Source: Modicisalibacter ilicicola DSM 19980 (GTDB lineage: Bacteria; Pseudomonadota; Gammaproteobacteria; Pseudomonadales; Halomonadaceae). Taken from it: DNA of 64,000 nt. A program made the position numbers and the translations under genes. The DNA lies in contig NZ_FQUJ01000005.1 of assembly GCF_900128925.1 (NCBI RefSeq), positions 62,001 through 126,000 of the forward strand. The letters run 5' to 3'. Positions 1-10,279 of the stretch are shown in pieces. Position 1 is the first letter of the stretch. The number at the start of each line of letters is the position of its first letter. The notes beneath the pieces are model-generated. The model was given only the letters and a program-made list of their open reading frames with translations, did not search any database and was not told the origin of the DNA.

Positions 1-2
1 AG

Positions 3-1097
3 GGGCCCGTGCAGGAGGTCAGGCAGGCGCTGGCGCCTCGCGCACCTTTCGCGGTGGGGTTGCGCTTCTCGGCCCAGGCGCTGCGCGCCCTCGAAGAGCC
101 ATCCGCGCGGTCGGAACTGCAGGCTCTGCTGCACGAAAATGACTATCGGGCGGTGACCGTCAACGGTTTCCCCTATGGCATCTTTCATGGCGCCCGGGTG
201 AAGGAAGAGGTCTATCAGCCCGACTGGCGATTCACCGAGCGTCTCGACTATACCCGAGGGCTTGCGACCCTGATGGCCGAACTGAATGTGCCCGGGGCCA
301 GCGTCAGCCTGAGCACGGTGCCCGGCGCCTTCAAGCCGCTGGGCCAGGGGGCCGAGGCGCTGATGGCCGATAACCTGCTCAAGGCCGCGGCGCACTGTGT
401 CAGGCTGGCCCGACGCAGCGGTGTCACCGTGGCCATTGCCCTGGAGCCCGAACCCTGCTGTTTCCTGGAAACCATCGACGAGGCCATCGCCTTCTTCGAA
501 CACTGCCTGTTCACCGATAGAGCGGCACGACGCCTTGCGGAGATGACCGGCTTGACGGTCGCCCAGGCAGCCAGCGCCTTGCCGCGTCACCTGGGCCTTT
601 GCTACGACGTCTGCCACGCGGCGGTGGAATTCGAGACGCCTCGAGCGAGTATCGAAGCCCTGCAGCGCGCCGAGGTGCCCATCCACAAGCTGCAATTGAG
701 CGCGGCATTGCGGGTTCCAGCGATCGATGCCGCCGCCCGGAGGGCCCTCGAGGCTTTCTGCGAGCCCACCTACCTGCATCAGGTGGTGGCTTCCGGTCGG
801 CATGGCCTCATGCGCCATGTCGACCTGCCCGAGGCGCTGGCACGAGGTCACGAGACGGATGGCGAGGAGTGGCGCATTCACTACCACGTGCCCCTCTTCG
901 TCGAGACCCTCGGGCGGTTCCAGACCACTCAGGCGTTTCTGTCCGAGATACTGGCGTTGCACCGGCATGAGCCGATCGCGTCGCACCTGGAAGTCGAAAC
1001 CTATACCTGGCACGTTCTGCCCGAATCCCTCAAGGAATCGAGGGTGGAGGATGCCATCATTCGCGAGATGCACTGGGTTCTGGAGCAATTGCTTTGA
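3..1097 (+). CDS. eboE: EboE-like TIM-barrel protein (sugar phosphate isomerase/epimerase fold), 5' partial
   Basis: Seen: the frame is open from the window edge, so the true start lies upstream; 364 residues are visible. The sequence fits a xylose-isomerase-like TIM barrel: an ALEPEPC strand carrying metal-ligand-type Glu residues, a CYDVCHAAVEFE segment with Asp and His ligands, and a C-terminal EVETYTWHVLP segment. Family knowledge: this combination matches the 'metabolite traffic protein EboE' family, found beside eboA, B, C, D and F in ebo/EDB clusters; its substrate is unknown. Context: its stop overlaps the TTG start of eboC by 4 bases, which implies translational coupling. The missing start and the absent eboD (a 3-dehydroquinate-synthase-like gene) are expected just upstream of the window. 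Confidence 0.8.
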   Translation, partial: GPVQEVRQALAPRAPFAVGLRFSAQALRALEEPSARSELQALLHENDYRAVTVNGFPYGIFHGARVKEEVYQPDWRFTERLDYTRGLATLMAELNVPGASVSLSTVPGAFKPLGQGAEALMADNLLKAAAHCVRLARRSGVTVAIALEPEPCCFLETIDEAIAFFEHCLFTDRAARRLAEMTGLTVAQAASALPRHLGLCYDVCHAAVEFETPRASIEALQRAEVPIHKLQLSAALRVPAIDAAARRALEAFCEPTYLHQVVASGRHGLMRHVDLPEALARGHETDGEEWRIHYHVPLFVETLGRFQTTQAFLSEILALHRHEPIASHLEVETYTWHVLPESLKESRVEDAIIREMHWVLEQLL

Positions 1098-1936
1098 AGT
1101 GGCGCATGTGGCTCAAGCTGGGGCGCATATCCAACCTGCCGACGGTCTGGACCAATGCGCTCGCGGGATGGGTGCTGTCGGGCGAAGCCTTCGATGGGGC
1201 GGGACTGCTGCTGCTCCTGGTGGCGCTATCGCTGTTCTACGTGGGTGGCATGTATCTCAACGACGCCTTCGATGCAGAGATCGATGCCCGGGAGCGTGCC
1301 AATCGTCCGATTCCCCAGGGCGAGGTGTCGCGGACGACGGTCCTTGCGCTGGGGAGCGTCATGCTGGCGCTCGGTATGGTACTGGTGTTCGTGCTGGGCA
1401 CGTTGGCGGGGCTGGCAGGCTCGGTCCTGGCAGCGGCGATCGTGGCCTACGACTGGCTGCACAAGCGCATCAGCTGGGGGCCGATCATCATGGGAGGCTG
1501 TCGACTGCTGACCTATGTCACGGCTGCCCTGGCCGCCGGCGGGTTGGGCTGGGCGGTACTGCTTGGCGGCCTCGGGCTCTTCTGTCATGTGGTGGGCTTG
1601 ACCTACGCCGCCAAACAGGAAGCCTACGACCGGATCGGTGCCGCCTGGCCGCTGCTGGTAATGGCCATTCCGGTGCTGGTGCTGCTCTTCATGCTCGCCG
1701 ACAACCTTGCCCTCGGGCTGCTGGCGCTCTACCTGGTCTGGGGGGGCTGGTCGCTGAGCCTGCTGTTTCGACGCCGCCCCGGTGATGTTCCCAGGGCAGT
1801 GGTCAGTCTGATCGCGGGTATCGCGCTCTATGACGCGACCCTGATTGCCGCCACGGGCATGTTCGGTCTGGCCCTGCTGGCCCTGATCGGGTTCGGGGCC
1901 ACCCTGGCGCTACAGCGAGTAGCGCCAGGCACCTGA
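1094..1936 (+). CDS. eboC: EboC, UbiA-family prenyltransferase-like membrane protein
   Basis: Seen: 280 residues, hydrophobic throughout, with about eight to nine predicted membrane segments. The first UbiA signature is present (NDAFDAEIDARERANRPIP: the aspartate-rich motif followed by RPIP). The second aspartate-rich motif of classical UbiA enzymes is replaced by the GLTYAAKQEAYDRIG region. Family knowledge: UbiA proteins transfer prenyl groups to aromatic acceptors in the inner membrane; EboC is a separate branch whose acceptor is unknown. Start: TTG at 1094 has GGAG 8 bases upstream and overlaps the eboE stop; an in-frame ATG lies at 1106. It converges on eboF with only 10 bases between stops. 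Confidence 0.82.
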   Translation: MKWRMWLKLGRISNLPTVWTNALAGWVLSGEAFDGAGLLLLLVALSLFYVGGMYLNDAFDAEIDARERANRPIPQGEVSRTTVLALGSVMLALGMVLVFVLGTLAGLAGSVLAAAIVAYDWLHKRISWGPIIMGGCRLLTYVTAALAAGGLGWAVLLGGLGLFCHVVGLTYAAKQEAYDRIGAAWPLLVMAIPVLVLLFMLADNLALGLLALYLVWGGWSLSLLFRRRPGDVPRAVVSLIAGIALYDATLIAATGMFGLALLALIGFGATLALQRVAPGT

Positions 1937-1946
1937 CGCGAGCTAC

Positions 1947-3335
1947 TCAATCGTCGAAGACGTGCGCCAGGGTCAGGGTCTTGAAGTTCGTCGCCTTCAC
2001 CGCGCCCTCGGGCAGCAGGTTCGCTTCCGAGGAGATCACCAGCGGGCCGTCCTCCGGGTCGTCGGTGATGCGCCCGTGAGAGCCCTTGACCAGTTGGGTG
2101 TCCTTGAGCGAGATGACATCGAGCAACTGGCGCATGCCCAGCTTGCGTTTGGCGAGACGCCATCCGGCGGCGAACCTGGGCCATTTGATGGCCGGATCGA
2201 TGAACAGCTCGACCGGGTCGTAGCCGGGCTTTCGATGGATATCCACGGTGCGTGCATAGTCCGGCGCCCGCGCGTCATCCAGCCAGTAGTAGTAACTGAA
2301 CCAGCGATCCGGCCTGGCAACCGCCACCAACTCGCCGGCGTTGGGGTGGGCCAGCCCGTTGGCGCGGATCCCCTCGGCATCCCAGACGCTCTCGACACCC
2401 TCCAGCCCCTCCAGAAGCGACTTGATCTCGGGAATTTTCGCCGGGTCCTGGATATAGACGTGGGCGATCTGGTGATCCGCCACCGCGAATGCCCGGGAAG
2501 CGCCGGGGTCGAGCTGTTCGCGCCCATGCTCTTCCACCCGGACGGCAAGCAGCCCCGCCTCGCGCAGGGCGCGATTGATGTGGATCGCATCCGTGGTGGG
2601 GGTGATGCCGTATTCGGAGACGACGATCACCCGGCGGCCTTCGCGCTCGGCGTGCTCGATCAGCTCGCCGCACAGGGCATCGATCTCCTCGAGATCCTGC
2701 TGGATGCGCGGATGGGAAAGATCGGGGCCGAGGCGTTGCAGGTTGTAATCCAGGTGAGGCAGATAGGTCAGCGTCAGGGTGGGGTCGCGGGTCTCCATGA
2801 CATGCTGCGTCGACCTGGCGATCCAGCGGCTCGAGGTGATGTCGGCCACCGGGCCCCAGAAGGTGAAGAGCGGAAACTGGCCCAGCTTGGCATCGAGTTC
2901 GTCGTGCAGCTCGGCAGGATAGGTGTAGTGGTCGGGGATCTTGCGGCCATCCGCGGGATACATGGGGCGGGGTGTCGCGCTCCAGTCCGCCGTGGAGTAC
3001 ATGTTGTACCACCAGAACATCTTGGCGCAGGTGAAGCCGGGGTCGCGTGCCTTGCCGGCTTCCCAGATCTTCTCGCCGGCGACCAGGCGATTCGACTGGC
3101 GCCACAACCAGACCTCCGAGAGGTCGCGGAAGTACCAGCCGTTGGCGACGATCCCGTGCTCCGTGGGGGTGAGCCCCGTGACCAGGGTGGATTGCACGCT
3201 GCAGGTGACGGCGGGGGTGACCGTGTCGAGGGGGCGCAGACCGCCGCGTTTCGCCAGGGCGGCGAGGTTCGGGGTGTGGGGGCCGATCATCTTGGGTGTC
3301 AGGCCCACGACAAGCATTACCAGGGTCTTGTTCAT
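1947..3335 (-). CDS. eboF: EboF-type alkaline phosphatase / nucleotide pyrophosphatase family protein
   Basis: Seen: 462 residues from ATG 3335 (a GTG at 3347 is possible). The alkaline-phosphatase/NPP fold is recognisable from TPNLAALAKRGG, the nucleophile loop TPAVTCSVQSTLVTG (Thr44) and the LTPTEHGIVANGWYFRD segment. Key ligands differ from classical enzymes: the usual N-terminal Asp-Gly is VVGLTP, and the usual S-D-H-G motif is SEYGI. A late His sits in KGSHGRITDDPEDG. Family knowledge: this pattern is, as I recall it, typical of the EboF group, so it is probably not a decayed gene. The substrate is unknown. It is the only ebo gene here on the minus strand and shares a 177-base AT-rich region with divergent eboA. 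Confidence 0.78.
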   Translation of the reverse strand: MNKTLVMLVVGLTPKMIGPHTPNLAALAKRGGLRPLDTVTPAVTCSVQSTLVTGLTPTEHGIVANGWYFRDLSEVWLWRQSNRLVAGEKIWEAGKARDPGFTCAKMFWWYNMYSTADWSATPRPMYPADGRKIPDHYTYPAELHDELDAKLGQFPLFTFWGPVADITSSRWIARSTQHVMETRDPTLTLTYLPHLDYNLQRLGPDLSHPRIQQDLEEIDALCGELIEHAEREGRRVIVVSEYGITPTTDAIHINRALREAGLLAVRVEEHGREQLDPGASRAFAVADHQIAHVYIQDPAKIPEIKSLLEGLEGVESVWDAEGIRANGLAHPNAGELVAVARPDRWFSYYYWLDDARAPDYARTVDIHRKPGYDPVELFIDPAIKWPRFAAGWRLAKRKLGMRQLLDVISLKDTQLVKGSHGRITDDPEDGPLVISSEANLLPEGAVKATNFKTLTLAHVFDD

Positions 3336-3512
3336 CGTTACTGCCACTGTCGAGGAGAAGACGCAGCGAGGCGTCAGGAAAATACTTTCGGATACATTAA
3401 CATCAATTCGTTAAATAAAGTAACCTTGTGTTATTCTGCGTATGATGATTGTCTGTTCTCGTCGTCATGGGAGCAAGGGATGGGCACGCTTGAGTAATCG
3501 CAGAGGTCAACA
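3336..3512. promoter_or_regulatory. Divergent intergenic region between eboF and eboA
   Basis: This region separates the oppositely transcribed eboF and eboA. Its middle (about 3375-3450) is clearly more AT-rich than the genes around it and holds several TTAA/TATT stretches, so promoters for both genes are likely here. I could not settle on one -35/-10 pair. The eboA ribosome binding site is GAGG at 3504-3507 (cgcaGAGGtcaaca). Confidence 0.4.
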
Positions 3513-4379
3513 ATGTCTGAAACAGCAGTCGAATCATTGCGCCAGTGGGTCCTGCGCCAGGCTGGCGAACAGGGCAAGTGGCTCGAGACGCGTCTAGAGG
3601 CGCTGGCGGCAGGGGCCCCGGAGAGCGAATTGCATACCGTGCTGGGGCTGGCGCCGCGCCGCCTTGGCAAGGCCGACCTGATCTTGATCGCAGAGGATCT
3701 GCGCCAGGCGGAAGAGGCCCTTCCCGGCTGGCGCCCCGACGGGTGGAGCATCGATGGTGCCGCGCGGGTCCTGGCGCTGGCGACCTTCCGGGGAGAGCGT
3801 TCCTTCGCCGAGACCTTCAAGGATCTACGGCGCACCGCGGACGCCCGGGAACTGGTGGCACTCTACCGCGGCTTGCCGCTGTACCCCGAACCCCGGAGTC
3901 TGGCGTTCGAGGTGGGGGAGGGGCTGCGCTCCAACATGATCGCCGTCTTCGAGGCGATTGCCCACCACAACCCTTATCCCAGCATGCACTTCGATGAGCA
4001 TCGCTGGAACCACATGATTCTCAAGGCGCTGTTCGTCGATAGCGCCCTGGCCGACATCGTCGGGCTCGACGAGCGAGCCAACCCCGAACTCGGGCGTCAG
4101 TTGCTCGATCACATCCACGAGCGCTGGGCAGCCGGACGCGAGGTCTCGCCGGAGGTGTGGCGCTGCATCGGCCCCTGCGCGATCGAAGTCGATGCCATGG
4201 AGGCGTTCGAGCGCGCCCTGGCGGGCAAGTCGACCGAACGCGCCGCCGCGGCCCTGGCGCTGGTCTCCAACCCGTCTCCCCTGGCCGATGCCCTGCTGGC
4301 CACCCACCCGGAGGCTGCCGCGCTGGTCGCGGAAGGTCAGTTGAGCTGGGACACCCTTTCACGACACGAGGTTGCCTGA
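3513..4379 (+). CDS. eboA: EboA domain protein
   Basis: Seen: 288 residues, soluble, Leu/Ala-rich and probably all-helical, beginning with an LRQWVLRQAGEQGKWLETRL helix. There is no signal peptide, no membrane segment and no recognisable catalytic motif. Family knowledge: EboA proteins define the ebo cluster and have no known biochemical activity; the length agrees with the family. Start: ATG 3513 follows GAGG at good spacing. Context: its stop lies one base before the ATG of eboB, so the two are almost certainly translated from one message. Identification rests partly on the unmistakable neighbours eboB, C, E and F. Confidence 0.8.
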   Translation: MSETAVESLRQWVLRQAGEQGKWLETRLEALAAGAPESELHTVLGLAPRRLGKADLILIAEDLRQAEEALPGWRPDGWSIDGAARVLALATFRGERSFAETFKDLRRTADARELVALYRGLPLYPEPRSLAFEVGEGLRSNMIAVFEAIAHHNPYPSMHFDEHRWNHMILKALFVDSALADIVGLDERANPELGRQLLDHIHERWAAGREVSPEVWRCIGPCAIEVDAMEAFERALAGKSTERAAAALALVSNPSPLADALLATHPEAAALVAEGQLSWDTLSRHEVA

Positions 4380-4380
4380 G

Positions 4381-5301
4381 ATGTTCATCGATCCGCATGC
4401 CCACATGATTTCGCGCACTACCGACGACTATGAGGCCATGGCCGCCGCCGGTATCGTGGCCTTGATCGAGCCGGCCTTCTGGGTGGGGCAGCCGCGTACC
4501 TTCGTGGGTACCTATGTCGACTATCTCTCTTCGATCATCGGCTTCGAGCGTTTCCGGGCCGGCCAGTTCGGCATTCGTCACTACTGCACGGTGGGGCTCA
4601 ACTCCAAGGAAGCCAACAACGAGGAACTGGCCGAAGGCGTCATGGAGTGGCTGCCGCGCTTCGCCCTGAAGGAGGGGGTCGTGGCCATCGGCGAGATCGG
4701 CTATGACGAACAGACCGCACTGGAAGACAAGTACTTCCGTGCCCAGTTGCTGCTGGCCAAGGAGCTGGAGCTGCCGGTCATGGTGCACACCCCGCATCGC
4801 GACAAGAAGCGCGGCACCTCGCGTTCCATGGACGTCTGCGAGGAGATGGGCCTCGACCCGTCCTGGGTCGTCATCGATCACAACAACGAGGAGACCGTGG
4901 ACGAGACCCTGGATCGCGGCTTCTGGGCGGGATTCTCGATCTACCCCTCGACCAAGATGGGCACCCGGCGCATGGTCGAGCTGCTCAAGCACTACGGCAG
5001 CGAGCGCATCATCGTCGACAGCGCCTGCGACTGGGGGATCTCGGAGCCTCTGGCGGTGGCCAAGACCGCGAAGCTGGCCCTGGAAAACGGCATCCCCGAG
5101 GAGACGGTGCGCAAGGTCACCTATGCCAACACCCTGGAGGTCTACGGCAAGAGCGGGCAGATTCACGAGTCCGACTGGCTGAATCCTCCGGCGATCGATC
5201 AGCGCACGCTGTATGAAGGCAACTCCATCCTGCGAGGCGGTCGGGAGCCGCTTATCGAAGCCCCGGGGTCGCGCAACCGGGACAACCTCATCATCGAGTG
5301 A
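4381..5301 (+). CDS. eboB: EboB, TatD-family metal-dependent hydrolase
   Basis: Seen: 306 residues with TatD-type metal ligands in order: DPHAHM (H-x-H), GEIGYDE (Glu), VHTPHRD (His), DHNNEE (His) and VDSACDWG (Asp). Family knowledge: TatD enzymes are TIM-barrel hydrolases, several of them nucleases; the Ebo branch acts on an unknown substrate. Start: ATG 4381 has GAGG 9 bases upstream; the in-frame TTG at 4372 inside eboA is less likely. The gene ends 15 bases from the holA stop of the convergent core operon and I see no strong terminator between them. This is the right boundary of the ebo cluster. Confidence 0.82.
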   Translation: MFIDPHAHMISRTTDDYEAMAAAGIVALIEPAFWVGQPRTFVGTYVDYLSSIIGFERFRAGQFGIRHYCTVGLNSKEANNEELAEGVMEWLPRFALKEGVVAIGEIGYDEQTALEDKYFRAQLLLAKELELPVMVHTPHRDKKRGTSRSMDVCEEMGLDPSWVVIDHNNEETVDETLDRGFWAGFSIYPSTKMGTRRMVELLKHYGSERIIVDSACDWGISEPLAVAKTAKLALENGIPEETVRKVTYANTLEVYGKSGQIHESDWLNPPAIDQRTLYEGNSILRGGREPLIEAPGSRNRDNLIIE

Positions 5302-5316
5302 GACCTGGATGGCCCA

Positions 5317-6375
5317 TCAGGAAACGCGGTAGGCGTGGGGCAGCTCGGCGAGCAGCCCGCGCCCGCCGGCCAGGGTCAGGGCCAGATCGTTCAGCGCGTC
5401 CCACAGAGGCAGGGTGACCCCGCCCTTGATGGCCAGGTCGATGCGCTGGGCGAACAGCAGGAGCTTGTGCAGCCGGCGGTGGGGCAGTCTGTTCAGCGCC
5501 TGCTGGTAGTTGGGGCGTCGCTTGTCGGGAATCATCGGGCGCTGGGCCTTGCAGGCATGTTCCAGGCTCTGGCCTTGGTCGAGGTGCTGTTGCAACGACA
5601 GCAGGGTGCGCAGCTCCCGGGTCAAGGCCCAGAGCACGACCGGGGCCTCGACGCCCTCGCCGCGCAATCCTTGCACGATACGCACGGTCCGTTCGCGTTC
5701 ACCGCGCAGGCAGGCGTCGGTGAGGGTGAAGACGTCGTACCGGGCGTTGTCCTCGACACCTCCGGCGATTGTCTGGGCGTCGAGACGTGCGCCAGGGGGT
5801 AGCGTCAGGGCGAGTTTCTGCAGTTCCTGATCCGCGGCGAGCAGATTGCCCTCGGTGCGTTCACCAAGCAGGCGGGCAGCCTCCATGTCGAGCTGCAGCC
5901 CGTGGCGAGTGGCGCGATCGCGCATCCAGAAACCCAGCCGCTGGTGATCCACCGGCCAGACCGGCACGAACAGGCCGATCTTGTCCAGGGCCTTGAACCA
6001 CTTGCTCTGCTGCTGCTTGCGATCGAGGCGCGAGGCCGAGATGAGCAGGACATCATCGCTGTGCTTGGCCTGCTCGGCATAGGCTTCGAGCGTCTTGCCC
6101 CCTTCCTGGCCCGGCGAATGTTCTCCCAGACGCAACTCGATCAGCTTGGCAGAGGCGAACAGCGACAGGCTGGCGGCGGATTCAGTCAATCGTCCCCACT
6201 GGAAGTTGCCTTCCACATGCAGTATCTCGCGCTCCTCGATGCCCTGCTTGCGCGCCGTGGCTCGCACGCAGTCGCAAGTCTCCATGTGGATCAGCGGCTC
6301 GTCGCCGGCGACGATGATCGCCGGCGGCAGGCGCTTGCCGATCGCCTCGGGGAGTTTGTCGGGAAATACCTTCAT
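5317..6375 (-). CDS. holA: DNA polymerase III delta subunit
   Basis: HolA is the clamp-loader subunit that opens the beta sliding clamp during replication. Seen: 352 residues from ATG 6375, near the usual length of about 340; the N terminus reads MKVFPDKLPEAIGKRLPPAI, followed by VAGDEPLIHMET, the typical 'GDEPLL' start of the ATPase-like domain. The open frame continues upstream to 6798 but that extension overlaps lptE and is not supported. The start overlaps the lptE stop in an ATGA. Gene order leuS-lptE-holA is the conserved gammaproteobacterial arrangement. Confidence 0.93.
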   Translation of the reverse strand: MKVFPDKLPEAIGKRLPPAIIVAGDEPLIHMETCDCVRATARKQGIEEREILHVEGNFQWGRLTESAASLSLFASAKLIELRLGEHSPGQEGGKTLEAYAEQAKHSDDVLLISASRLDRKQQQSKWFKALDKIGLFVPVWPVDHQRLGFWMRDRATRHGLQLDMEAARLLGERTEGNLLAADQELQKLALTLPPGARLDAQTIAGGVEDNARYDVFTLTDACLRGERERTVRIVQGLRGEGVEAPVVLWALTRELRTLLSLQQHLDQGQSLEHACKAQRPMIPDKRRPNYQQALNRLPHRRLHKLLLFAQRIDLAIKGGVTLPLWDALNDLALTLAGGRGLLAELPHAYRVS

Positions 6376-6875
6376 TGGCCCAGGGCGCGCAGGCGTTCGA
6401 GAAGCTGGCGGGTGGCATCGCGGTAGAGAGAGTCCACGGCTTCCAGGCGCAGGTCGTCGCGCACCAGCAGATTGCCGTCGCTGGCCTGGTAGGTGGTGGC
6501 GACCTCGATGCGCTGTTGATCGAGGAGGTAGGCGCCATCTTCCTGGCGCTGTACCGAGAAGGGGACGGTCAGGCGCAGCTCCGTCTCCTCGTAGTTGAGG
6601 TCTCCGCCGCCCAGGGCCACTTCCTGAAGCCGTTCCGCACCGAGGTTGAGGCGCAGGGGGGCCTCCTCGGTCAGTTCGACGCCAGCACTCTCGAGTTCGC
6701 GTCGCAGGTTGTCCGTGAAGGACGATGGCGTGGCATTCAGGGATAGGCGGTCGAGTTCCAGGGCCGGTTCGTTCAGGCCGCGCAATCGAAAACCGCAACC
6801 GGCCAAGGTTGCCCCAGCCGTGCCGCCAGCCAGCAGCAGCAGCAATGACCTGTTGAGGAAGGTGCGACGCTTCAC
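6372..6875 (-). CDS. lptE: LPS-assembly lipoprotein LptE
   Basis: LptE plugs the LptD barrel in the outer membrane and helps deliver lipopolysaccharide to the cell surface. Seen: 167 residues, with an N-terminal lipoprotein signal (NRSLLLLLAGGTAGATLAGCGFRL has to be read as signal plus lipobox L-A-G-C at about residue 26). The mature part begins with GFRLRG, typical of LptE. It sits 15 bases after leuS and overlaps holA by 4 bases, the normal operon context. Confidence 0.92.
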   Translation of the reverse strand: MKRRTFLNRSLLLLLAGGTAGATLAGCGFRLRGLNEPALELDRLSLNATPSSFTDNLRRELESAGVELTEEAPLRLNLGAERLQEVALGGGDLNYEETELRLTVPFSVQRQEDGAYLLDQQRIEVATTYQASDGNLLVRDDLRLEAVDSLYRDATRQLLERLRALGQ

Positions 6876-6890
6876 GGGCAGCTCCTTGGG

Positions 6891-9723
<2,833 letters not shown>

Positions 9724-10233
9724 ATGAGCGAACGGCAGAAGGAGCATCGGTTGCGCGATGCCTACGAGCGGGTTCTGGAACGCATGCAGCACGGTGCGGA
9801 CGAGCTCTCCTGGGAGAATCTGCAGAAGGATCTCGACGAGGCGGTGGAGTTCGAGGCCGAGCTCGAGGAGTTCACCCGGGACGAGATGGCATTGCTGCGT
9901 GCCTGGGTCGAGCGCGACCTCAAGGATCTGCGCGGTTACCTGGCTGCCGGGGGAAGCGGTGTGGCCAGTTGGCTGGGCATCGACCTCGACGTGCTGTCGC
10001 GGAAGGTCACCGATGCCCTGTTCTCGGTCGCCGATCGCAGCATCATCGAACGCGAGCAGCTCGTCGATGATCTCGAGGCGTCCCGGGCGGATTACGTGGC
10101 AGGCGAGATTGCCGCGCCGGGGCGGATGGCCTGCGTGCACTGCGGTGCCAAGGTGGTGCTGGAGAGTGTCACCCGTCTGGAGCCGTGCCACCAGTGTGGG
10201 CATCGCTATTTCGAGCGTGCTTCCGAGGCGTGA
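9724..10233 (+). CDS. Zinc ribbon protein of the YbeL family (DUF1451)
   Basis: Seen: 169 residues; the N-terminal two thirds are charged and helical, probably coiled coil (ERMQHGADELSWENLQKDLD and following), and the C terminus is a zinc ribbon with two CxxC pairs, CVHCG and CHQCG. Family knowledge: YbeL-type proteins have no established function; in Escherichia coli ybeL is also close to leuS, so the position is conserved. A strong AGGAGAGGGCG ribosome binding site supports ATG 9724. A 10-bp hairpin follows the stop. Confidence 0.8.
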   Translation: MSERQKEHRLRDAYERVLERMQHGADELSWENLQKDLDEAVEFEAELEEFTRDEMALLRAWVERDLKDLRGYLAAGGSGVASWLGIDLDVLSRKVTDALFSVADRSIIEREQLVDDLEASRADYVAGEIAAPGRMACVHCGAKVVLESVTRLEPCHQCGHRYFERASEA

Positions 10234-10243
10234 GTGCAACGAT

Positions 10244-10267
10244 CGGCATCGTCGCCTGACGATGCCG
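10244..10267. terminator. Hairpin between convergent ybeL-like gene and lnt
   Basis: CGGCATCGTC (10244-10253) and GACGATGCCG (10258-10267) form a perfect 10-bp stem with a four-base loop. Lying between two converging genes it may act as a terminator in both directions, but neither side has a clear T-run. Confidence 0.5.
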
Positions 10268-10279
10268 TGAGGCCGGCTC

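Noticed and set aside
1962-3497. A 511-codon open frame antisense to eboF
   Set aside because: Shadow ORF; eboF has recognisable motifs and the shadow runs through the AT-rich promoter region.
6376-6798. N-terminal extension of holA
   Set aside because: It overlaps almost all of lptE in another frame, and HolA of normal length starts at 6375.
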